Program-made: the position numbers and the translations under genes
Origin: Temnothorax longispinosus
Lineage: Eukaryota > Arthropoda > Insecta > Hymenoptera > Formicidae
Length of the DNA: 64,000 nt
Reading direction: 5' to 3'
Assembly: GCF_030848805.1 (NCBI RefSeq)
Contig: NC_092369.1
Coordinates: 1,592,798-1,656,797 of the forward strand
The notes under the pieces: model-generated
What the model saw: only the letters and a program-made list of their open reading frames with translations
Database searches by the model: none
Told to the model about the DNA's origin: nothing
Shown here: one piece after another, positions 39,179 to 48,767 of the stretch
Layout: each line of letters begins with the position of its first letter
Position numbering within the stretch: the first letter of the stretch is position 1

Positions 39179-39242
39179 AGGCGAACTGACGAGATAAAGG
39201 TAGACAGCGAAGAACAGAATGCGGTATTTGTGCGTATTTCTG
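39179..39242 (+). CDS. PDE7: PDE7-type phosphodiesterase, N-terminal exon
   Basis: The exon is bounded by TTTTTTGCAG at its 5' side and TTCTG|GTGAGT at its 3' side. It has 64 bases, starts in phase 0 and ends with one base of a split codon. The peptide begins RRTDEIKVDSEEQNAVFVRI. From memory, vertebrate PDE7A has a similarly placed stretch starting Arg-Arg-Gly, then Asp-Ser...Asp-Gln...Ala, then Ile-Arg, so the spacing of RR, DS, Q-N-A and V-R agrees with the family. It lies before the catalytic domain. With the next exon it makes the split codon G|AT (Asp). Confidence 0.75.
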
Positions 39243-39599
39243 GTGAGTAATTTTATATATATTTTTTTTTTATAAATTTTGGAACATCACATAATAATTA
39301 TTTTATGAGTTATACACATCATGCGACAAACAATTTTAAATCAAAATTAATAAATGTCAAAAATTTGATTGTAATTATCAGTTAGAGTTAGCCAATTCTT
39401 TATCAATAAAATTAGGGTGTAAAGCTGCAACAAGATAGAAGAAGTTTATATTTATACGTATATTATATTTTGATACATGATTAGTTTGTTAATAAAATTT
39501 TCTTTTTATCAAGATATCAATGATACTCTAAATATATTTGTATTTAATGCAGAAGCATATGTATTCTAGTATTTTAAACAGTTTACGGATAACGTTTTA

Positions 39600-40800
39600 A
39601 GAAGGCAAGAATTATATTTTGCTTCCTCATAGAAGAAGCTTTGTTTTCATAAACTTTGTATGTGGATCTTTGATCGCATATAAAACTAGATCTAATCAAC
39701 CAAATGTTAATGAATTATATATGAAATAGGGGTAGAAGAAACCAAAGAAAAGATTGTTTTTTGAGTTTTCGATGCCAATGTGTTGCTTATGTTCTAAAAC
39801 GTCAAAAAATCACTTTTGTAATACAAAATGTCTGTGTATATGTATGTGTGTGTGTGTGTGTATCCTTTTTTTTGTTTATGGTATAACTTCCGTAATTTTT
39901 GAGATATTGGGATGTATTTTTTTTAATCGATAGAGTATCATGTAAGGAAGGTTGGGATTGAATTTGGCGATGATCGGTAAAGGGGTTCTTTTTTAAAAAA
40001 ATTTTGAATTTTTTTAGAAATGTCCGTAGTCGCTCTAACTTCCGCAAATTTGGAGATATCTATCTATTTCTAATTTTATTATATTTTTCAGTCTTTTTTA
40101 CCCCTATTTCATATATAATTTTTTAAGATTTGGTTGCGTAGATCCAGCTTTATACGCGATCAAAGGTCCATAATTTTTTAAGAAATGCTTGTAATAGCTC
40201 TAATTTTAGAAAATTTTAAGATATCGGTCTATTTCTAATTTTATTATATTTTTCAGTCTTTTCTACTTCTATTTCATATGTAATTCCTTAAGATTTGGTT
40301 GATTAGATCTAGCTTTATATGCGAGCAAAGGTCATATGCAAAAGTCCATATATGGACCATGTAGCCTGAATTTCAAAAGTCAATATCGATTTGACATTGT
40401 GTCAATTGTAAAACCTCACTTTTTTAATCAAGAGAGTATCATGTAAGGAAGATTGGAATTGAATTTGGCGATGATCGGTAAAGCGGTTCTTTTTTAATAA
40501 AATTTAGAATTTTGGTAGAAATGTTTGTGATTGTTCTAACTTCCGCAAATTTGGAGATATCGATCTATTTCTAATTTTATTATATTCTTCAGTCTTTTCT
40601 ACCCCTATTTTATATATACGTCTTTAAGATTTGGTTGCGTAGACCCAGCTTTATACGCGATCAAAGGTCCCTAATTTTTAGAAAAATGTCTGTAATAGCT
40701 CTAACTTCCGCAAATTTTAAGATATCGGCCAATTTTTAATTTTATTATATTCTTTAGTCTTTTCTATTTCTATTTCATATATAATTTTTCATATTTGATT
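39600..40800 (+). repeat. AT-rich repeat with internal tandem duplication (intronic)
   Basis: The phrase TTCCGCAAATTTGGAGATAT and a following pyrimidine-rich segment with CAGTCTTTTCTACCCCTA recur near 40040, 40205, 40542 and 40705. Full units are about 500 bp apart, each with two halves of about 165 bp. A GATCAAAGGTCC phrase is shared with the block at 5.0-5.4 kb. A (GT)n tract is at about 39846-39860. It sits inside the PDE7 intron. Confidence 0.7.
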
Positions 40801-40879
40801 TATTAAGTATAATTAAAGAAAGTTAAGGAAGGATAGAGGCAGATAGATTTTCAAGAAAGAAGCAAAAAGAATATGCAAC

Positions 40880-41256
40880 CTGTAAATTTTATTTAAAAAA
40901 TTTGAAAAAAAATTGTGCAAATTAGAAATTTGCACTTGACTTCCTCATCAAATTGAGATGTGCGATTTGGAAATTTGCACATAGCAAAGTCACAATTTTG
41001 ATGAGAGAGAGTAGGAAATTAGCAAATTGAATCCACAACGTATTGCTACGCGCGAAAAGCTTCCTCTATGAGAAAGCCAAACTAAAAATTATGCATCTAA
41101 TAAAATACAAAATTCCTCATAGAGGAGCTTTGAGCGCGTAGCAATACGTTGTGGATTCAATTTGCTAATTTCCTACTCTCTCTCATCAAAATTGTGACTT
41201 TGCTATGTGCATTTTCAAATCGCACATCTCAATTTAATGAGGAAGCCAAGTGCCTA
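40880..41256. repeat. Foldback of the GAGGAAGC family (intronic)
   Basis: The arms are mirrored: GAGGAAGT/ACTTCCTC outer parts, CACATAGCAAAGTCACAATTT, GAGAGAGAGTAGGAAATTAG and TGGATTCAATTTGC in opposite orders on each side. The centre (about 41075-41105) is AAACTAAAAATTATGCATC. It has the same layout as the element at 4679-4938 but different middle-arm sequence. Confidence 0.8.
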
Positions 41257-42148
41257 ATTTAAGTCTGTACAAGTCGTATAATAGCGCTTCCAGTTGCTTC
41301 CAGTTCTGTCGCGCGCCTTTTCTGCTTCTTGTCGATATACCTTTGTTACGAGTTCTTATGAGATATATCGTTCTGTGGATCCGTAGAATATCTTTTCATC
41401 CTGTGTCAAAACCCATGCATCAACAGCGTCCGATAACACACGTTATGTTTTACAACTCAAAACAGTTTTTTTATTATTTTCAAATTTGAAAGTTAACCTC
41501 AAGATAGGGAATTAATTTATAATTTAAGATTTTATTTATTTTGAAAGTACGTCAAAAAGATTTTCAAAATTCTTGTAATATAAGAAGTAGAAAAGAATTT
41601 TCTTCAATAACTAAAACTTGTTTAATTTAATGTCTAAATCCTCTTAATCTAAACACGACTGTTAGCCTCTTTAGGCACTAATAAAGACGTATTAAAATTT
41701 CTTTTTTTTTCGAAGTTCACGTAATAGCATCTGTTGCTACTCCTCGGCAGCTATTGATTGCTTTTTGGCAGCAAACAATATTTATTAACTAACGTTCGGA
41801 TTTAAAAAAAAAATTTTTTTTATTGTTTGCCTTTAACAGCAATAAACAACTCTCAAATTTAATAAAGTAAGATTTTGAGGATTAAATCTAAAAAATTAGA
41901 ATTTAAATTTCCTCTGTTATCTGTTTTTTAGTTTACAATTAGATAATTAAATATTGATTCAAAGTTACGGTTCTGAATGATATTTTATTGTTATCAGTAT
42001 TTGCTAACAGAGTTGCTAATATTCGACAGTTGTTAATACTCAAATAATAAACGGTATTTTATTTTTTTTAACTCTGATTGTTTCTCTCTTTTATTTATAT
42101 CCTGCAGAGATTAAAAACGCCAACTTTTCACCACTTTCTACTATAAAT
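41257..42148. other. AT-rich intronic stretch, no gene recognised
   Basis: Nothing supportable beyond short A/T runs and a small inverted phrase around AAAAAAAAATTTTTTTT at about 41804-41822. Confidence 0.35.
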
Positions 42149-42433
42149 AGTATATTGTACAACTAGTGGGAAAAGTGGTCGCGTCTGACGGACTCGCTTC
42201 GCTCGTGCGACCATCACACTCCGTTGGGCTCGACCACTCTTCCCACGAGTTGTTCATACTATTTTTCCTAACAAGAGCGTGTGAAACAGGCCGCTTTTCG
42301 CGCTTGTTTTACACGTTCCGTTCTCCACTAGTTGAGAAATGGCTCCATTTTTCAACTAGTGAAGAAATGGATCGTTTTGCTCACTCAAAACAAGCGCGAA
42401 AAGCGGCCCATTTCACGCTCGCGTTAGGAAAAA
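42149..42433 (-). repeat. GC-rich double-hairpin repeat, copy 2
   Basis: Reverse-oriented copy of 12075-12387, with the same palindromes in opposite order. Here the CpG-rich loop of the first hairpin is shorter, lacking part of the left copy's loop, and the GATGACGTAAGCGTTG segment of copy 1 is missing from the second hairpin. It lies within the PDE7 intron about 0.6 kb before exon 43046. Confidence 0.8.
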
Positions 42434-43045
42434 TATATTTTTTAGAAAGGGTAACTTCTTATCTACAATAAAATATTAGGTATAACAATCGATATATTAT
42501 TGACCAGTGCCAGACTGAGGCCGTTGGTCCACTATTGTCGACCAAATCAAACTATTACTCGATAACGAAAGCCTGATTATAATAACTTTTAAAATTTATA
42601 TCTTCTTTAATACAATATAATAAAAAGTTTTAAATCAAATATATTAAATTTAATATTAAAAAATTATTTCAAATTAAATTTAAAAATTCAAAAATTTATT
42701 ATTAAAATATTCGTTTGTGACAAATACTTAATACGTGTTAATCTTTATTTATGCGTTTCAGTATCAAATTTTTAAATATATTATTGAATATCATTTTTGT
42801 ACTTTTTATTGTTTTTAGTTTTTATTTCATTTTATATTTTCTAAACATTAAAGATTAAAAATAAAGGTCATGACACTTCTCTTTTTTTAAAATAATTTTA
42901 TGTGTACGTGCCAACTTGAAATGTTATTAAATTATTAATAAATAGGACTGATTTTTTTTATGTCGAAAACGTATTTCTTCCTCATTTAATATTTGAAAAA
43001 AATAATGTATTGTTTATGACATATTAAAAACGTTTCTATTTATAG
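42434..43045. other. AT-rich intronic stretch, no gene recognised
   Basis: Plain AT-rich sequence leading to the TTCTATTTATAG acceptor of exon 43046. Confidence 0.4.
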
Positions 43046-43305
43046 ATAACGGCATATTTCGTGATTCCGATGCATCGGCTACGTTACTGGAAGTCCATGA
43101 TGAATCATCTGCTACGGAAGCATCATTTAGGCGTTTATCGGACGCGGAACAACGTCTGCTGGAGAGTCTGGACATCGATCGATATAGACCCAGACATATC
43201 GGTCGATTTCTGACGATACATAAGAGACGTCGTAAGAAGCTTATTACCAGATCCTTGACGCAGGAACCAGGTATCTTGGACGACATTTTCCACGGACTAG
43301 TGCAG
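43046..43305 (+). CDS. PDE7: PDE7-type phosphodiesterase, regulatory-region exon
   Basis: The acceptor is TTTATAG and the donor is GTGCAG|GTACGT. The 260-bp exon enters in phase 1 (codon completed as Asp) and leaves in phase 0. It encodes about 86 residues: an acidic/serine-rich first half (DESSATEASFRRLSD), then a basic segment (HIGRFLTIHKRRRKK) and the end EPGILDDIFHGLVQ. In PDE7 a basic R-x-L-L-S-F-x-R-Y segment followed by I-L-D-D/E-D-Y precedes the catalytic domain, and this exon has that order and spacing. No stop codons and clean splice sites. No other PDE family I know matches better. Confidence 0.8.
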
Positions 43306-43391
43306 GTACGTTATACACAAAAATAATTTTTTTTTAAATTATAATACTCGTACTAAATTAAAATTATTTTCTTCCCCTCCCCCCCCCCTTT

Positions 43392-43817
43392 AAGTTAAGA
43401 CCGTACTTTCGAGTGCTGGCAGCAGGTGATCCTATGATCAGCGGCTGCGTAACACATAATCTTTGTCGCGCGCTTATGATTTCGGTACGCGGAAAGTTCT
43501 ACGTAACTCCAACGTGGTTAGCACGGATCCGAAAACAAAATCTGCACGATAATCAGACGGAAGGCATGAGAGAATGTACCATTTTGGCTCGAACGTCACA
43601 CGTATTACTAAAGCTTAGAATATCCGGGTATTCGGATACCTGGCCCGCTCGCCCGTTACTTGTTGTATATGGAATCGGTCCAAATCCGAATACAATGAGT
43701 ATGCTACGGATATCTACGTATTACACGGAGACGCATATACAGACGCATATACAGAGTAATAAAACAACGTCTCAAATACGTGACATCAGGGTATCCGATT
43801 CTTTTTTCGAGCTCTAG
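43392..43817 (+). other. Unexplained open frame, possible alternative exon
   Basis: About 80 bp after exon 43046-43305 the composition becomes GC-richer and a frame stays open for about 140 codons to TAG at 43815. Just upstream is a C/T-rich tract ending TTTAAG, a possible acceptor. With acceptance at 43395 the frame would continue in phase 0 from the preceding exon (LRPYFRVLAAGDPMISG...). It matches nothing in PDE7 or any family I recognise. It could be an alternative terminal exon giving a truncated isoform, or a fragment of an unrelated sequence. Confidence 0.3.
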
Positions 43818-44326
43818 TTTGTACTTCAACATTCTTTCTTAAATACTTCTACATGTGTGAAAAGTTTTTTAAAATCAGAATTTTTGAGTTCGCGAGGTCC
43901 CCTTGTTAGAATCATTATCTTGACTATTTTATATAATATTAAACGTAATGTATTAAGGTCAAGGTCATATCTTCTATCTACTTTTTATATACTCTCAACG
44001 TAGTTTAAAACGTGTTGAACTACAACTTAAAATATCTCCGTGTCAGAAACTATAAGAGACTGTCACGACGTGTTAAAGCAAACGTACTCATTGTCAATCA
44101 TACATAACACAACACTTTCGAGAAACACGTTATATAAATAAATAAATAATTCTATAATGGAGAAAGAATATTTAATAAAAACTACCCTATATATTTGGAT
44201 TACAATAAATAAAAATTGAAAAGTTTTTGAATTTATAAATTACAAATTTTTTTATCAGAATAGGATGACCTTTGTTAATCGTTATGTTCTTTTGCTAAAT
44301 ACACATTTTTATTTTTTTTACTAATA

Positions 44327-44489
44327 AAGGTCGATTCAGACACAGCCGTGCCGTACCGTATCCGTACCGTGCACGGACAGAAACATTAGACAAGGATGAA
44401 GACAATAGGAATCCTTGTCTATATGTTTCTGTCCGTGTACGGTACGGATACGGTACGGGTATTGGCACGGCTGTGTCTAAATCAACCTT
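44327..44489. mobile_element. Short MITE hairpin just upstream of a PDE7 exon
   Basis: The arms AAGGTCGATTCAGACACAGC and the mirror GCTGTGTCTAAATCAACCTT enclose GTACCGTATCCGTACCGTG and its complement. The loop is about 30 bp. It ends 51 bp before the exon at 44541, so it borders the branch-point and polypyrimidine region. Confidence 0.8.
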
Positions 44490-44540
44490 AATACTTCATA
44501 TCATGCTTATATTACCATATTTCGTTTATATGTGTTACAG

Positions 44541-44604
44541 TGCGTGTTACAAAGAGCTGGAAACTGGAAATTTAATGCTTTCACTTTGGAAACAGTCACA
44601 GGTG
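44541..44604 (+). CDS. PDE7: PDE7-type phosphodiesterase, start of catalytic domain
   Basis: The acceptor is TGTGTTACAG and the donor is GGTG|GTAAGT. It has 64 bases, enters in phase 0 and leaves one base into a codon. The peptide CVLQRAGNWKFNAFTLETVTG resembles the PDE7 stretch with Cys-Met-Leu...Val-Gly-Asn-Trp, Phe-Asp-Ile-Phe and then Thr-Asn-Gly. This stretch opens the cyclic-nucleotide phosphodiesterase catalytic domain. It joins the previous exon after ...GLVQ, matching the Asp-Tyr-x-Gly-Gln position in PDE7, and the next exon through the split Gly codon. This exon makes the family call strongest. Confidence 0.85.
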
Positions 44605-44889
44605 GTAAGTATATGTGAACGTGGGACAATCCCGTTTACCTATAAAACGATTACCAACAGTATTGTTTGCACACACGCTTCGTGCGCACAAGCATATTAT
44701 ACACACGGTCATATTGCATACTTATAAGTTGCACATACGATTATATTGCATACAAACATATTGCATACACAACTATATTGTACACATAAAATAGTAAAAC
44801 ATTATAACACTTTCATACGCATATCATGATCGCGGCTACATTAATAATAATTAAATAATTATTTATTTATTATATTTTATATTTATAGT

Positions 44890-45703
44890 TTAAGCTTTTG
44901 AGCCCGCGCGAAGCGCGGGCAAAAAAGCTCTTCTTTCTTTTTCCCGAATAGTAATATTTACCACCAAAACATTTTTTTTCAAAAAAGGGATTTTTTTTAG
45001 ATGATGTTGTATGAGGGCCCTTTGTCCCTGGACTCAGCCCCTTCCCAAAACCCTATACGGTCTAAGTTAGAGTATCATGAGATAATATACTAAATTTGGT
45101 TGTTCTACTTTGAAAACTGTGAGAGTAGAATAATAATATCACAACGTAAATATCACAATCAAATTCTAAACGCAACTGATGCTAATAAACATTCTTTCCC
45201 AGCAGACCTTTTTCTCCCACTTTGACCCCTTCCCACAAAACCCTCTACGACTAATTTATTAGACAGTAGACAATGTTTTTCCCCCAAATAGTAATATTTA
45301 CCCTTAAAAAATTTTTTTTTAAAAAGGGACTCTTTTTAGACACGTTTGTATGACGGCCCTTTTTATTTTTTATTTTTTTTATTTTTTTTTTCTTATATTA
45401 ATTTATTCTTCATCGACACCATCCCCGAAAAATTAGACAACGTTTGGTACCGGTTTTCAGAAAAATCGGTCCATTAATGAATGAGTAGTTCGCGATCAGA
45501 GCCAGACAGACATTATAAAAATTTTCGAACCGGTTTTCCAAAAAATCGGTACGTATGCGGTTCTCAAAATACGTCTACGGTCTAAATTAGAGTATCATGA
45601 GATAGTATACCTGGTTGTTCTAATTTGAAAACTGTACATTTGCATAGCAAACAAACATACATACATACATACATTCATTTATACATATATACATATATAG
45701 AGA
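44890..45703 (-). mobile_element. Non-autonomous Helitron (about 0.8 kb), intronic
   Basis: The minus-strand 5' end reads TCTCTATATATGTATATATG followed by a GTATGTATGTATGTTTGTTTG run, a typical Helitron beginning. The 3' side has the hairpin GCCCGCGC...GCGCGGGC (44902-44920). The usual CTRR after the hairpin has decayed to CTTA. Internally GACCGATTTTT occurs twice, and a segment with TAGAGTATCATGAGATA is present at 45067 and 45590, so part of the element is directly duplicated. No Rep/helicase coding is present. Confidence 0.65.
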
Positions 45704-45950
45704 TAATCGAATAAGAATAAAAGCCATTTTCAATCCGAGCTTAGATTTTTTACAGCTCAATATTAATTTAACACAGTACGTAACACAGTTATTGTTGGAA
45801 CAATAAATCCCTCTCTCCCCGTAATTAAATCAATTCAATTTAACCTTGTTCCAACACGTCAGTTAACATTGTTCCAACAATAACTGTGTTTCAAGTCCGA
45901 CTGTGATCGGCGCGCAGTTTAATAAGTTGGAATATATACGTATACATATA
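45704..45950. repeat. Dispersed repeat flanking the nested MITE
   Basis: Two modules: one with GAATAAGAATAAAAGCCATTT, and a small hairpin with AACACAGTTATTGTTGGAAC arms and CGGCGCGCAGTT. Both recur in inverted orientation, though not in strictly mirrored order, at 52640-53030. Confidence 0.6.
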
Positions 45951-46321
45951 CATACAGGGTGAGGAAAAAGTCTGGAACCGGTAAAATATTTCGAAAACAA
46001 GACATTTTAGGAAAAAATGTTTTATACATAAGTTATACGGCTTCAACAAATGCATCAAACGGTGATACTTATTTGACCTTGAGCGTAAGTATGGAGGACC
46101 TTTCAAGGTCAACTTTAAAATTTTAAATGGAAACTCCCACTTTTTATTTAATATTCTTGTATTTAGTTGACATCAAGAGCTTTTTAAAACACTATTAATA
46201 AACTTCTTTCGGTTGAGTACTTTTCGAGATATGAGTTGACAAAGTTCAAGTACCGCCGGCATTAGCATTATATAGCCAAGTTGTACCGCGTGGAGGTTGC
46301 ACGGTCGGATTTACATCTCAT

Positions 46322-46430
46322 TGTGTGTGTGTGTGTGTGTGGGGGGGGGTGTGTGGGTGTGTGTGGGTGTGTGTGTGTGGGGGTGGGTGTGTGTGTGTGT
46401 GTGTGTGGGTGTGTGTGTGTGTGTGTGTGT

Positions 46431-46467
<37 letters not shown>

Positions 46468-46490
46468 GGTGTGGGTGTGGGTGTGGGTGT
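46322..46490. repeat. Long interrupted (GT)n tract
   Basis: About 170 bp of GT with G-run interruptions (GGGGGGGGG, GTGGGTGTGGGTG). Long translations through it are low-complexity and not genes. A second GT tract is at 46569-46620, and a complementary CA tract at 46882-46922. Confidence 0.95.
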
Positions 46491-46873
46491 CAGCAGAGAT
46501 AAGGACCCCACGGTTCGTCACTCCCGCGGTATTTTATGACTCCAAACTCTCTCTGTTTTGTGTGAATGCGTGTGTGTGTGTGTGTGTGTCTGGTGTGTGT
46601 GTGTGTGTGTGTGTGTGTTATCAACGGTTATTAAACTACAAAAGCTTGAAAGAGAAAAAGCCCCTGAGCATGAAGTTCAGCTGCGTATCGCCAGAGATGC
46701 CGACGCTTGCTAGCGTATCCCTATCAACAGCGTGTTGCCGGCGCTTACTAAAGTGATTTTATAGGGCTTCTTAAAAGATCATGTTTATAAAACAAAACCT
46801 GCGAGCGTCGAAGAATTGAGAAGCAGAGAATAACTGATGAAATAAGTTAAATAACCGTTGATATGTTGATATA

Positions 46874-46922
<49 letters not shown>

Positions 46923-47066
46923 GAATGAGGTGTAAATCCGACCGTGCAACCTCCACGCGGTACACCTTAGCTAATGCTAATGCCGGCGGTACTTGAACTT
47001 TGTCAACATATCTCGAAAACAAAACAGTAACTTCCGTCGCCAGTAGATAATTCAAAACAAAAGTTA

Positions 47067-47793
47067 GCCCAGTCAATAGAGACATTTAAATGGAATTAAT
47101 TCCGGGAAGCAATTTTTTTTTTTACTGTTTTGGAGGGTCATGGGTAGTCTAAAACCGGATTTTCGGGATTCTAACCCTGGAGCGTTAGCCGCCATTTTGA
47201 TTAGAAGGGTGATTTTGTAAATATCTCGCTTATTTTCAACTTTAAAGTAAAAGTGGTAATAACCAAACTTGTAGAAAATTTAATACTCTACAATTTTGGT
47301 CCTTATCATTTTTTACTTAAGATCAATATTTTGGGTCTTAGACTCGAAAGTGGGGGGGGGTAAAATTTTATTTTTTTTTTTTTTTTTTTGAATTTACTTG
47401 GTATAATGAAAAACATCTTTTCCACATTACCACGAGGGTAGAGTTTATGGCGCGTTTATTCAAAAAATTAAAAAAAAAAATAAAATTTCACCCCCCACTT
47501 TCGAGTCTAAGACCCAAACGATCGATCCTAGGTAAAAAATGATAAGGACCAAACGTGTAGAGTATTAACGTTTCTACAAGTTTGGTTCGTACCACTTTCA
47601 CTCTAAAGTTGAAAATAAGCGAGATATTAACAAAATCACCCTTCTAATCAAAATGGCGGCTAACGCTCCAGGGTTAGAATCCCGAAAATCCGGTTTTAGA
47701 CTACCCATGACCCTCCAAAACAGTCAAAGAAAAAAAATCGCTTCCCGGAATTAATTCCATTTCAGCGGTTTTTTTGGGCTCTATTGACTGGGC
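47067..47793. mobile_element. MITE nested in the Penelope-like element
   Basis: The ends GCCCAGTCAATAGAG / CTCTATTGACTGGGC have TA on both outer sides. The arms of about 330 bp (GGAATTAATTCCGGGAAGC, CTAACCCTGGAGCGTTAGCC, CTTATTTTCAACTTTAAAGT and mirrors) enclose a short G-run/T-run centre. The arms are very similar, suggesting a young insertion. Confidence 0.85.
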
Positions 47794-48226
47794 TAAGTCG
47801 TTTTAGTTCGACCCAACTGGCTAAATTAATATATTATTCATAAATTGCACAGCGTTTCGGCCGAATTCCGGCCCTTCTTAAGTGAGCTTCACGCAATCCA
47901 TCCGCCAAAAACCGCATATAGAAATCAATTACGTCGCTGACGTCGTGCCCTGACTACATCATGCTAACGCAAAGCTAAAAAAGTCAACGGTTTACTAAAA
48001 TAATAATCTCGCGATAGTCAAAAATTTTAAATTTATTACGTTAAAATTAGATTAAAATAAAACTAATTAAAAAGGCTTACATCTCTTGTGCGTCTCGAGA
48101 CAAAATATGAGAACAGTGTCGCGTGAAAATAGAAACGTCGCAAGCCATCTACGAACACGTGCGAACCGTGTAACAGTCAAAGTCAAACTGAAATTATTTA
48201 CACAATCAACGAATGACAAGCTGTGT

Positions 48227-48761
48227 TCACATGTAAAACGAACAGAACCGAAACAAAAAGTGCAGACTAAGTGACACCGATAACACGGTTGTAGATAGCT
48301 GGCAAATTTTCCGTGTCTTTTTGGAGATTAATTGTGCAGTCATACTTTTTGATAAAGAACATCTCCGAGATTTCTTATATAAAATCTTCGGTTGACGCCA
48401 ATTAAAATCATGATTGTGTGTAAGACGGTGCTTACTAACAACAGAATGATTATTAGACATTTTTTCTAATATCGCCTAAATGTTTTTTAAAGCGCATTTC
48501 GAGGTGCCTTTTTGTTTGGCCAATGTATGTAGCATTACAATCTGCACAGTCAATTTTGTATACCAGCTCAGTCTGTTTAAGATTCGGTAGCTTATCTTTT
48601 CCTTTCTTAATAACGCAATCTATGTTTCTTCGTGATGGTGTGAAGTACCTTAAAATTGGCGTCACGCATTGTACGGCTGACATTACCACTGAGACCTTTA
48701 ACATAAGGTATAGTGATAAATTTACGAGGATCTCGGGCCACACTGTCGCTGTCAGATTCAT
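48227..48761 (-). pseudogene. Penelope-like GIY-YIG endonuclease remnant
   Basis: On the minus strand a frame at 48761-48453 gives LVYKIDCADCNATYIGQTKR followed by HLEMRFKKHL. The paired cysteines before YIG and the R-x-x-R-x-x-x-H spacing fit the GIY-YIG endonuclease at the C-terminus of Penelope-like elements, which cuts target DNA during insertion. The text continues in another frame (48460-48227: SVVSKHRLTHNHDFNW), showing a frameshift near 48455. Before the nuclease, a degraded stretch with CVIKKGKDKLPNL corresponds to the linker after the RT thumb. Confidence 0.8.
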
Positions 48762-48767
48762 TACAAT

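Noticed and set aside
43014..43286. 90-codon minus frame
   Set aside because: It is the complement of the confident PDE7 exon 43046-43305.
46281..46756. Cysteine/valine and histidine/threonine-rich frames
   Set aside because: These translate (GT)n/(CA)n microsatellites.
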